The notes beneath the pieces were generated by a model. It was not told where the DNA came from. It saw only the letters and a program-made list of their open reading frames with translations, and made no database searches. A DNA stretch of 64,000 nt, taken from assembly GCF_000374925.1 (NCBI RefSeq), contig NZ_KB895541.1, positions 746,122 to 810,121 of the forward strand, read 5' to 3'. This document shows positions 1 through 7,352 of the stretch, piece after piece. The stretch's first letter is position 1, and every line of letters begins with the position of its first letter. The position numbers and the translations under genes are program-made. Source of the stretch: Arthrobacter sp. 131MFCol6.1. GTDB lineage: Bacteria; Actinomycetota; Actinomycetes; Actinomycetales; Micrococcaceae.

Positions 1-129
1 CTGCTGGACGAGTCGCTGTCGGCCCACCGCGTGCTCTGGGCAGGGGCAGGGGACCACAACTCGATGTTCTCCATCAGCTACGAGGACCTGCACCGGATCA
101 CGGGCGCGGAAGAGATGCCGGTCCGCTGA
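1..129 (+). CDS. C-terminal fragment of an unrecognised protein
   Basis: An open frame enters from the left edge and ends in TGA at 127-129, giving 42 residues that finish in EEMPVR. The fragment is hydrophilic with no recognisable motif, and its codon use (G/C at third positions) matches real genes here. The frame is judged real because it runs directly into a strong palindromic terminator that separates it from the convergent ABC-F gene. I cannot assign a function; the 5' part lies outside the window. Confidence 0.6.
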   Translation: MLDESLSAHRVLWAGAGDHNSMFSISYEDLHRITGAEEMPVR

Positions 130-134
130 CCCGA

Positions 135-190
135 CTGACTCGCAGCAAAGGCCGTCGTGAGCGCTCACGACGGCCTTTGCTGCGAGTCAG
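135..190. terminator. 56-bp perfect palindrome, bidirectional terminator
   Basis: Two 28-base arms (135-162 and 163-190) are exact reverse complements with no spacer. The palindrome lies 5 bp after the stop of the leftmost gene and 9 bp before the stop of the convergent ABC-F gene, so it can serve both. There is no clear T-run on either side; a long GC-rich stem without a U-tract is common for actinobacterial terminators. Confidence 0.8.
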
Positions 191-199
191 CTCGGTGGC

Positions 200-1798
200 T
201 TACGCCAGCGTGATGAGGTCCAGGTAGTCTTCGTTCCAGTGGTCCTCGATGCCGTCGGGAAGCAGGACAACGCGCTCCGGGTTGAGCGCCTCGACGGCGC
301 CCTCATCGTGGCTCACTAGGACGACGGCGCCGGTGTAGTTGCTCAGGGCCCCGAGGATTTCCGCGCGGCTGGCGGGGTCGAGGTTGTTGGTGGGCTCATC
401 GAGGAGCAGCACGTTTGCGCTCGAGGCCACGATGGTGGCCAGCGCCAGCCGGGTCTTCTCGCCGCCGGAGAGCACACCGGCGGGCTTGTCGACGTCGTCG
501 CCGGAGAACAGGAACGAGCCCAGGATGTTGCGGACTTCCGCGTCGTTCATGTCCGGGGCGGAGGAGCGCATGTTCTGCAGGACGGTGCGGTCCACGTCGA
601 GCGTCTCGTGCTCCTGCGCGTAGTAGCCCACCTTCAGGCCGTGGCCCGCAACGACTTCGCCGGTGTCCGGCTTGTCGACGCCGGCCAGCATCCGCAGCAG
701 CGTGGTCTTGCCGGCGCCGTTGAGGCCCAGGATGACCACCTTGGAACCGCGGTCGATGGCAAGGTCGACGTCGGTGAAGATCTCCAGCGAGCCGTAGGAC
801 TTGCTGAGGCCGTCCGCGGTGAGCGGGGTCTTGCCGCAGGGTGACGGATCCGGGAAGCGCAGTGCTGCCACGCGGTCGGTCGCGCGCACGGCTTCGAGGC
901 CGCCGAGCAGGCGTTCGGCACGCTTGGCCATGTTCTGGGCGGCGACGGCCTTGGTGGCCTTGGCGCGCATTTTGTTGGCCTGGTCGATGAGGACCTGGGC
1001 CTTCTTCTCCGCGTTGGCCCGCTCACGCTTGCGGGCGCGCTCGTCCGTTTCACGCTGCGTGAGGTAGCGCTTCCAGTCCATGTTGTAGAAGTCGATCTGG
1101 GCGCGGTTGGGATCGAGGAGGAAGACCTTGTTGACGGTCGCTTCAAGCAGCTCGGTGTCGTGGCTGATGACGATCAGCCCGCCCTGGTGATTCTTGAGGA
1201 ACTCGCGAAGCCAGGAGATGGAATCGGCGTCGAGGTGGTTAGTGGGCTCATCGAGGAGCATGGTTTCGGCATCCGAGTACAGGATGCGCGCCAGCTCCAC
1301 GCGGCGCCGCTGTCCACCGGACAGGGTCTTGAGCGGCTGGTTCAGCAGCCGGTCCGGCAGGGCGAGGTTCGAGCAGATCGCTGCCGCCTCGGCTTCCGCG
1401 GCGTAGCCGCCGGCGGCCAGGAACTCGGATTCCAGCCGGTCATAGCGGTTCATCGCCTTGCGCTGGACCGCGGGGTCATCGCTGGCCATCTCTTCGTGCG
1501 CCACACGGAGCTTGCCCACGGCAATGTCCAGGCCGCGGACGGACAGGATCCGGTCCCGCGCGAGCTGCTCCATGTCCGGGGTGCGCGGATCCTGCGGCAG
1601 GTAGCCGATTTCGCCGCTGCGGGTTACCTTGCCGGCGGCGGGCAGGCCCTCGCCCGCGAGCACCCGGGTCAGCGTTGTCTTGCCTGCACCGTTACGGCCG
1701 ACCAGACCGATCTTGTCTCCCTTGTCGATCCGGAAGCTCACCTGGTCCATGAGGAGGCGGGCGCCGGCGCGCAGTTCGAGATCCTGGACGGTAATCAA
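200..1798 (-). CDS. ABC-F family ATPase
   Basis: A 532-residue protein with two ABC nucleotide-binding domains and no membrane segment. The first Walker A (GRNGAGKT) is at about residue 34, followed by LSGGQ and LLDEPTNHLD. The second copy has GLNGAGKT, LSGGEKTRLAL and LLDEPTNNLD. Between them lies a Lys/Arg/Ala-rich helical linker (about 240-310), the region that in ABC-F proteins reaches toward the ribosomal P-site tRNA. ABC-F proteins act on ribosomes, as translation factors or antibiotic-protection proteins; which applies here is not decidable from sequence. The start is TTG at 1798-1796 (MITVQDLEL); no better upstream start is seen. It is divergent from bioY and convergent with the fragment at the left edge. 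Confidence 0.93.
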   Translation of the reverse strand: MITVQDLELRAGARLLMDQVSFRIDKGDKIGLVGRNGAGKTTLTRVLAGEGLPAAGKVTRSGEIGYLPQDPRTPDMEQLARDRILSVRGLDIAVGKLRVAHEEMASDDPAVQRKAMNRYDRLESEFLAAGGYAAEAEAAAICSNLALPDRLLNQPLKTLSGGQRRRVELARILYSDAETMLLDEPTNHLDADSISWLREFLKNHQGGLIVISHDTELLEATVNKVFLLDPNRAQIDFYNMDWKRYLTQRETDERARKRERANAEKKAQVLIDQANKMRAKATKAVAAQNMAKRAERLLGGLEAVRATDRVAALRFPDPSPCGKTPLTADGLSKSYGSLEIFTDVDLAIDRGSKVVILGLNGAGKTTLLRMLAGVDKPDTGEVVAGHGLKVGYYAQEHETLDVDRTVLQNMRSSAPDMNDAEVRNILGSFLFSGDDVDKPAGVLSGGEKTRLALATIVASSANVLLLDEPTNNLDPASRAEILGALSNYTGAVVLVSHDEGAVEALNPERVVLLPDGIEDHWNEDYLDLITLA

Positions 1799-2113
1799 TG
1801 CAGCTAAGGCCTTTCACAACAGGGAATGCCGCGGCACAACGGGTGGAGTCTGGGCGGGGCCGGGGCAGGGCGGTGCGAGAGCACGGCCTCCCCAAGTCTA
1901 CCGGCACTGCCCCGGCTCCATGACATGGGCACCTTTGGCAGTGGCCAGCCGCCGGCGCGATGCTGGTCCGGCCCGCTGGCAGTGTTCATTGGCGGCGCCC
2001 TCCAGCTTCCGGGCCGCCGGTTAGTGGGGCGCCTACAAAAAACCGTCCCCGCCGCGACCGTACAGTCAATATCACAGTCCATATTTCCGCCGCAGCACCC
2101 CGACAGGAACATC
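1799..2113. other. Divergent intergenic region, ABC-F / bioY
   Basis: These 315 bp separate the ABC-F start from the bioY start. The right half is AT-richer than its surroundings (about 2030-2090). An open frame in phase with bioY reaches back to about 1826, but it has no BioY-like sequence and is read as leader. I looked for a BirA- or BioQ-type operator and found no convincing inverted repeat. Promoters for both genes must lie here, but I cannot place them. Confidence 0.5.
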
Positions 2114-2761
2114 ATGACGCAAACCGACCGTCCCGCCACAGCCAGGACCCCGCGCCGCCGGGGCCGCTGGAATGCCACCGACCTTGGCCTCATCGCCGTC
2201 TTCGCCGCCCTTGTGGCCGCTTCTGCCCTGATCGCCGCCATCCCCGTCGGCGGGCTCGGTGTCCCCATCACGCTGCAGACCCTCGCCGTCATGCTCACGG
2301 GGCTGGCCCTCGGCCCGGGCCGGGCCTTCGCCGCCGTCGGCCTTTACATGCTTCTAGGCTTTGCGGGCCTGCCGATCTTCAGCGGCGGCCGCAGCGGCCT
2401 GGGTGTGCTCGCCGGCCCCTCCGCCGGCTACATCATCGGGTTCCTGCTGGCCGCCACGGCCGTCGGCTGGCTGACCGTCGTCGTCCTCAAACGCACCGCC
2501 CACCGCACCGGCAGGCTGCGCGCCATCCTCCTGTTCGCCGCCGCCATGCTGAGCAGCATCATCTTCATCCACGGCCTGGGCATCCTGGGCATGATGGTCA
2601 ACGCCAAGCTGGACTTCTCCAAAGCCTTCCTGGCCGATCTCGTGTTCTACCCCGGCGACATCATCAAGAACGTCCTGGCCGTCAGCATCGCCTTGGCCCT
2701 GCACAAGGCCTTCCCGGACCTGCTGCTGCGCCGCGTCCGGACGGTTGACCCCCGCCCGTGA
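2114..2761 (+). CDS. bioY: Biotin transporter substrate-binding subunit BioY
   Basis: A 215-residue integral membrane protein, the S-component of the biotin ECF transporter. After a basic N-terminus of about 20 residues come roughly six hydrophobic segments. Family features visible are the VPITLQTLAVMLTGLALGP region, GLPIFSGGRSGLGVLAGPSAGY and the C-terminal YPGDIIKN signature. The ATG at 2114 is chosen over in-frame upstream starts because homology begins just after it and a purine-rich CAGGAA precedes it. The stop overlaps the start of bioM by 4 bp (GTGA), so the three transporter genes are translationally coupled. Together they form a complete biotin uptake system. Confidence 0.95.
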   Translation: MTQTDRPATARTPRRRGRWNATDLGLIAVFAALVAASALIAAIPVGGLGVPITLQTLAVMLTGLALGPGRAFAAVGLYMLLGFAGLPIFSGGRSGLGVLAGPSAGYIIGFLLAATAVGWLTVVVLKRTAHRTGRLRAILLFAAAMLSSIIFIHGLGILGMMVNAKLDFSKAFLADLVFYPGDIIKNVLAVSIALALHKAFPDLLLRRVRTVDPRP

Positions 2762-3507
2762 GCATCATCGTCCTGGACCGGGTTTCGGTGCGGGTGCCGG
2801 TCGACGGCCGCCCCGCCCCCAAGACGCTGCTCCAGGAGCTCTCGCTCGACCTCACGGAACGGCGGATCGGGGTTATCGGGGCCAACGGCTCGGGCAAGTC
2901 CACCCTCCTGCGGCTCCTGAATGGGCTCGTGGCACCCAGCGGCGGCACCGTGAGAATCGACGGCGCCGATACTGTCCGGGCCGTCCGGGAGGTCCGCCGC
3001 CGGGTGGGCTTTGTCTTCACCGATCCGCTCTCCCAGCTCGTCATGCCCACCGGACGCGAGGATGTGGAACTGTCCTTGCGCCGCTCCATCCGCAACGCTA
3101 CTGAGCGCCGGGTCCACGCGGAGTCGGTGCTGGAACGGTTCGGCCTCCTGCCGCTGGCGGACCAGAGCATCTACGAGCTCTCCGGCGGCGAACGCCAGCT
3201 CCTGGCGCTGGCCGCGGTCCTGGCCGTCGAGCCGGAGGTGCTGGTCCTGGACGAGCCGTCCACGCTGCTGGACCTGCGCAACCGCGAACTCCTGCGGCGC
3301 ACCCTCGCCGGGCTCCGCCAGCAGGTGATTCTGTCCACCCACGACCTTGACCTGGCCCGGGACATGGACCGCGTCCTGGTGGTGGACGCCGGGAAGGTGG
3401 TGTTCGACGGCGAACCGGCGGCCGCCGTCGCGCATTACCGCGCCCTGAGCGCGGCGGGTTTGCCCTCGGCCGGCGGACCTGCGGGCGGCCGGCTGGAGCA
3501 GGCGTGA
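2758..3507 (+). CDS. bioM: Biotin ECF transporter ATPase BioM
   Basis: A 249-residue cytoplasmic ABC ATPase that powers biotin uptake with BioY and BioN. Walker A is GANGSGKST at residues 41-49, the signature is ELSGGERQLLAL and Walker B is VLVLDEPSTLLD, followed by the H-loop LSTHDLDLA. The start is GTG at 2758 inside the bioY stop (GTGA overlap), and its own end overlaps bioN by 4 bp. The protein has a single NBD, so the module would use a BioM homodimer. Confidence 0.94.
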   Translation: MSIIVLDRVSVRVPVDGRPAPKTLLQELSLDLTERRIGVIGANGSGKSTLLRLLNGLVAPSGGTVRIDGADTVRAVREVRRRVGFVFTDPLSQLVMPTGREDVELSLRRSIRNATERRVHAESVLERFGLLPLADQSIYELSGGERQLLALAAVLAVEPEVLVLDEPSTLLDLRNRELLRRTLAGLRQQVILSTHDLDLARDMDRVLVVDAGKVVFDGEPAAAVAHYRALSAAGLPSAGGPAGGRLEQA

Positions 3508-4136
3508 GCGGCCACGGCTTCCTGCTGGCGGCGTATGTGCCGGGCACGTCCCTGGTCCACCGGGCGCCGCTGTGGCTGAAATTCCTGCTGGTCGTTGGGT
3601 GTGGAATGACGTCGTTCCTGATCGCAGACTGGGCCGTGTCGGCCGCCATGCTGGTGCTGCTCTGCGGGCTGTTCCTGCTCAGCGGGGCCGGCCCTGCCCG
3701 GCTGTTTCGCGCGGTGCGTCCGGTCCTTCCGGTTCTCGTGGCGATCGGGCTCTTCCAGTGGTGGCAGCTGGGCGCACCGACCGCCGCCCGGATCGTGCTG
3801 AACGTCCTGGTCTGCGTCGTCGCGGCCTCAATCCTGACCGCCACCACCCCTGTGCAGGCACTCCTCGACGGTGTGGCCTCGCTGGCCCGGCCGTTCCGGC
3901 GCTTCGGTGCGGACCCGGAACGCTTCGCCCTGACCATCGCCATCATGCTCCGCAGCATCCCGTTCGTTGCCCAGGCCTACACGGACGTGCGCGACTCCGC
4001 CCGGGCCCGCGGACTCGAACGCAACCCGCGGGCTCTTGTGTTGCCCGTCTTCATCAGCACGGTGGCCTTCGCCCGGCAGACCGGCGAAGCCCTCGCCGCC
4101 CGTGGACTGGGCGAGCCGGAGGACCCGGAGGACTAG
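3504..4136 (+). CDS. bioN: Biotin ECF transporter transmembrane subunit BioN
   Basis: A 210-residue EcfT-type membrane protein that couples ATP hydrolysis by BioM to BioY. It has about four or five hydrophobic segments and carries both Ala-Arg-Gly coupling motifs (DSARARGLE and ALAARGLG) near the C-terminus, which contact the ATPases in ECF transporters. It begins with GTG at 3504 overlapping the bioM stop. It is the last gene of the operon; downstream lies the repeat-filled convergent gap to the thiolase gene. Confidence 0.93.
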   Translation: MSGHGFLLAAYVPGTSLVHRAPLWLKFLLVVGCGMTSFLIADWAVSAAMLVLLCGLFLLSGAGPARLFRAVRPVLPVLVAIGLFQWWQLGAPTAARIVLNVLVCVVAASILTATTPVQALLDGVASLARPFRRFGADPERFALTIAIMLRSIPFVAQAYTDVRDSARARGLERNPRALVLPVFISTVAFARQTGEALAARGLGEPEDPED

Positions 4137-4632
4137 GCAGACTGGCCCCGTTCCCGCGGTCTTGCTCCCACGCGGGGTCGGTAACTAGACATGCCCTCCC
4201 GTGGCCGCAGCCAGTGGACATATGGCCGATATGTCCACTCCTCACGCCGAGGACTGGACATGTCCTCCTCCGGCTCCGGGCACGGGCATGTCCTTTCCCC
4301 TGCGCCCGGCCTGGACATGTCGCTTACCTAGTGCCAGGGCAGGGCATGTCCGCACTGGGCAAATGGGCCTCCCCTCCGTTGGCCGCAGCCAGTGGACATG
4401 TGGCCGATATGTCCACTCCTCGCGCCAGGGACTGGGCATGTCCCCTTCCGGTGGCTTGCATGGACATGTCGCTTACCTGGTGCCGGGGCAGGGGATGTCC
4501 GCATCGGGCAGATGGGCATGCCCTCCCCTGCCCGCAGTCAGTGGACATGTGGCCCAAATGTCCACTCCTCACGCCAGGGACTGGGCATGTCCCCCGCCGG
4601 CGCCGGGCATGGGCATGTCCCCCGGCGGGGGG
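4137..4632. repeat. GRCATGYCC-rich tandem repeat array A
   Basis: This 496-bp gap lies between the 3' ends of bioN (+) and the thiolase gene (-). It contains about a dozen copies or near copies of the palindrome GGACATGTCC (variants GGGCATGTCC, GGACATGCCC, GGACATGTCG). Larger units recur, marked by the landmark CCGCAGYCAGTGGACAT at about 4205, 4383 and 4532 (spacings 178 and 149 bp). Each unit opens with a hairpin: AGTGGACATAT, loop GGCCG, ATATGTCCACT at 4213-4239, with counterparts at 4391-4417 and 4540-4566. Translation gives only repetitive Met/Thr/Cys-rich peptides in several frames on both strands, so I treat it as noncoding. Origin and role are unknown. Confidence 0.85.
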
Positions 4633-5889
4633 TTACGTGAGGCGCGCGTAGCCCAGCAGTGCGGCCGTGCCCATGCCGCCTGCGATGCTGATCATCGCCA
4701 AGGCAAGCTGCCCTGGCTCCGGGGACCTGCGGGCCTGGGCCAGCAGCCGGGTGACCAGGACCGCGCCCGAGGCTCCATAGGCGTGGCCGAGGGCCAGGGC
4801 GCCGCCGTCGAGGTTGGCCCGCTCCGGGTCGATTCCCAACTGGTCAAAGCACGCGAGCGTCTGGGCGGCGAAGGCCTCGTTGAATTCCACCAGGCCCACG
4901 TCCGCGGCCGTCAGGCCGTGTGCCGCCAAGAGCCGTTCGGCCGCCGCGGCCGCGCCAATGCCCAGCAACTGCGGCGCCACCCCGGCGGTGTCGGTTCCCA
5001 GGACCAGCAGCCCGTCCGCGGCGCCCAGCTGCCGGGCCCGTTCCAGGGACGTCATGACGACGGCGGCGGCACCGTCGGCGTCGAAGCAGGAGTTCCCCGC
5101 CGTGACCGTGCCGCTGCTGGCAAAAACGGGCGGGAAACGGGCCATCAGGGCCGCGCCAAGGCTCGGCCGCGGCCCGTCGTCGGCTGCCGCGGACGCCCCG
5201 GGGCCGGCGGTGAGGGGTACGATTTCGCCGTCGAACTTCCCGGCCGCCGCTGCAGCGAGGGCACGGTGGTGGCTGCGGAGCGCGAAGGCGTCCTGGCGTT
5301 CCCGGCTGATGCCGAAGCGGCCGGCGACGTTCTCGGCCGCCACGCCCATGTCGGGGTCGCCGAAGCTCAGCGGGGCAAACTGGGCCCGGCTGTAAAAGTC
5401 CGGGCTGCCGTCTTCGTTGCGGTGCGCCCGGAGCGGAGCCGTGCTGATGCTCTCCACGCCGCCTGCGAGGTACAGGCCGCCGCCGCCCGCCGCGACCAGC
5501 CGGGAGGCCAGGACGATCGCGTCCAGACCAGAGCCACATTGGCGGTCCACGGTGACGCCGGGGACGGTGACGGGCAGGCCGGCCTCCAGCGCGGCGAGCC
5601 GGGCCACGTTTCCGCCGCCGCCCACGGCGTTGCCGATCACGACGTCGGTCACGGAGCCCGGCGCGGGGCCGGCACCGGCACCGGCACCGGAGAGCAGGCT
5701 GCGGAGCACCGGAGCCAGGAGTTCGTGGGCGCGGAGCTTCTTCAGGGCCCCGTTGGCCCGGCACAGCGGTGTCCGGCGCGCGGCAATGATCACCGGCTGC
5801 CTGTCCTCCGGCAGCAGCCCGGGGAAGGACAGCCCGGGGATCGGCCGCCCGGGTGGTGTCGGCGCCGTGCCCGCGCGCGGCTCAGCCAA
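4633..5889 (-). CDS. Thiolase-family protein with altered active site (YhfS-like)
   Basis: A 418-residue thiolase-fold protein. The nucleophile is present (Cys118 in VDRQCGSG), as are the NEAF motif and the His of GHAYGASG (His369; families usually have GHP). The second catalytic Cys of thiolases, in the C-terminal CxG-type loop, is replaced: the sequence reads MISIAGGMG with Ser401. Pro-to-Ala at the GHP motif and Cys-to-Ser together make classical thiolysis or condensation uncertain. The start is TTG at 5889, overlapping the upstream ligase gene by 8 bp; about 30 residues precede the usual thiolase N-terminus. With the ligase gene and nearby bioYMN it recalls the Bacillus bioY-yhfT-yhfS neighbourhood, which suggests a link to biotin or pimelate precursors. 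Confidence 0.85.
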   Translation of the reverse strand: MAEPRAGTAPTPPGRPIPGLSFPGLLPEDRQPVIIAARRTPLCRANGALKKLRAHELLAPVLRSLLSGAGAGAGPAPGSVTDVVIGNAVGGGGNVARLAALEAGLPVTVPGVTVDRQCGSGLDAIVLASRLVAAGGGGLYLAGGVESISTAPLRAHRNEDGSPDFYSRAQFAPLSFGDPDMGVAAENVAGRFGISRERQDAFALRSHHRALAAAAAGKFDGEIVPLTAGPGASAAADDGPRPSLGAALMARFPPVFASSGTVTAGNSCFDADGAAAVVMTSLERARQLGAADGLLVLGTDTAGVAPQLLGIGAAAAAERLLAAHGLTAADVGLVEFNEAFAAQTLACFDQLGIDPERANLDGGALALGHAYGASGAVLVTRLLAQARRSPEPGQLALAMISIAGGMGTAALLGYARLT

Positions 5890-7294
5890 GACGCCGGATC
5901 CTGGGATCGTTCCGGGCTACCCAGTCCAGCAGCAGCTGCCGGCTGATTTTGCCCCGGTCCGTCAGGGGCAGCTCCGTCAGCACGAAATACTCCAGGGGTC
6001 GCTTGTTCCGTGCCAGCACATCGTCGATCCCGGACCGCAGCTGGGTGGCGGTGACCGCCCCGTGTGAGGGCACGACGCCGGCCACGACGCGCTGGCCGCG
6101 GAGATCGTCAACCATGCCGGCCGCCACGGCCGCCGCGACGCCCGGGACGGAGGCCAGCGCCATCTCCACCTCATGCGGGTAGACGTTGGTGCCGGCGGTG
6201 ATGATCATGTCGGAGCGGCGGCCGAGCATGTGCAGGGTCCCGCCGGAGAGGTAGCCCTGGTCGCCCACGGTGTACCAGCCGTCGAAGCAGCGCAGCGCCT
6301 GGCCGTCGTCACCCCACAGGTAGCCGTTGCTGACCATGCCGCTGCGGACGCAGATGTTGCCGTCGCTGCCGTCCGGGAGATCCGCGCCGCCGTCGTCGAG
6401 GATGCGGATAGCGACGCCGGGAAATGGCTTCCCGATGCCGGTGCCGCCCGGCTCAACGGGCTCGCCCGGACGCAACCCGGCGCCCGAGACGAAGCTGAGC
6501 TCGGAGGCGCCGTAGTACTCAAAAATGGTTGCGTTGGGGGCCCAGCGCCGGGCCGCCTCCAGCGTCCGGGCATCCAGCTTGGAACCGGCGCAGATGATGC
6601 TGCGGATGCCGGAGGCATCGACCCCGCCGGCCAGGCCCCGCTCGCTGAGCAGCCGGAGCATGGTGGGCACCAGGACCAGGCGGGTGATGCCGTCGTGGCT
6701 GACGGCCGCGTGGGCGGCGCCGACGTCGAAGTGGTCCAGGCTGTGGAACTCCGCGCCGGCATACAGGCATTCGGCGAGGGCATAGAGGTTCAGGCTTGCC
6801 GCGAGCGGGCCGGGAGCCAAAGACTTGTCGTCCTGCGTCAGTCCAAAGAACTCGATGGAGGCCTCGAACGATTCCTGCCAAGACCGCCGCGAGCGGGTGA
6901 ACGCCTTGGGCACCGAGGTGGTGCCGGACGTCAGGCCGATCAGGAACGAGGTGTCAGGCGGCCCGTCAACCAGCTCGGTCCCCAGCCCGGGAAGTGCATG
7001 CGCCGGCCCCGTCTCCGTCCCGGCGATGCGGGCGGTGATGCCGTCCTGGAGTTGCTGCGGCCAGGCCGGGTCCAGCACGGCGCACTGCCGCTCACCAGCG
7101 ATGGCCGCGGCGAACGCTACGGCGAAGCGGGTTGAATTTTGTTCGGACAGGACGGTGATGGCGGGAGCCGCGGGCACCAGGGCTGCCGCTGCGTCCCGCA
7201 GGCCGGACCAGCTGAGGTGTTCTCCGGCAACGACGACGGCTGTCTCGTCGGGACGGTCATCGGCCCAGCGCTGGAGTCTGTCGAGATAAGGCAT
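5882..7294 (-). CDS. AMP-forming acyl-CoA ligase (YhfT-like)
   Basis: A 470-residue member of the ANL adenylate-forming family. It has the phosphate loop TSGTTSVPK (usually TSGTTGxPK), the adenine motif YYGASE, the YTVGDQGYL / GRRSDMIITAG core motif, and the C-terminal catalytic Lys in LTDRGKISR. It should activate a carboxylic acid as an acyl-AMP and transfer it to CoA; the acid is not evident. ATG at 7294 (MPYLDRL) is preferred to upstream in-frame starts, and a TAAAGT hexamer 7 nt before it suggests a leaderless transcript. The gene overlaps the thiolase-like gene by 8 bp, so the two are coupled, and it is divergent from the metallopeptidase gene. Confidence 0.9.
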   Translation of the reverse strand: MPYLDRLQRWADDRPDETAVVVAGEHLSWSGLRDAAAALVPAAPAITVLSEQNSTRFAVAFAAAIAGERQCAVLDPAWPQQLQDGITARIAGTETGPAHALPGLGTELVDGPPDTSFLIGLTSGTTSVPKAFTRSRRSWQESFEASIEFFGLTQDDKSLAPGPLAASLNLYALAECLYAGAEFHSLDHFDVGAAHAAVSHDGITRLVLVPTMLRLLSERGLAGGVDASGIRSIICAGSKLDARTLEAARRWAPNATIFEYYGASELSFVSGAGLRPGEPVEPGGTGIGKPFPGVAIRILDDGGADLPDGSDGNICVRSGMVSNGYLWGDDGQALRCFDGWYTVGDQGYLSGGTLHMLGRRSDMIITAGTNVYPHEVEMALASVPGVAAAVAAGMVDDLRGQRVVAGVVPSHGAVTATQLRSGIDDVLARNKRPLEYFVLTELPLTDRGKISRQLLLDWVARNDPRIRRLG

Positions 7295-7301
7295 CGAACC
7301 A

Positions 7302-7307
7302 ACTTTA
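7302..7307 (-). promoter_or_regulatory. Putative -10 element of the acyl-CoA ligase gene
   Basis: On the minus strand TAAAGT is followed by 7 nt and then ATG, the spacing expected for a transcript that starts at or next to the start codon. No Shine-Dalgarno sequence is seen in between. Confidence 0.4.
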
Positions 7308-7340
7308 CCGTTGCTGGCCGCGGCCGCGGCCTGTGCGGGA

Positions 7341-7346
7341 TATTGT
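7341..7346 (+). promoter_or_regulatory. Putative -10 element of the metallopeptidase gene
   Basis: TATTGT lies 6 nt before the ATG at 7353 with no Shine-Dalgarno in the gap, consistent with leaderless transcription. It is back to back with the ligase promoter 34 bp away. Confidence 0.4.
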
Positions 7347-7352
7347 GACTCC

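Noticed and set aside
1799..2113. BirA or BioQ operator upstream of bioY
   Set aside because: No inverted repeat resembling either consensus could be found, so no site is claimed.
4137..4632. CRISPR array
   Set aside because: Units are long and variable, spacers are not unique sequences of constant length, and no cas gene is present.
4201..5946. Long plus-strand frame running from repeat array A through the thiolase-like gene
   Set aside because: The first part is repeat-derived and the rest is antisense to a gene with thiolase motifs. No ribosome binding site.
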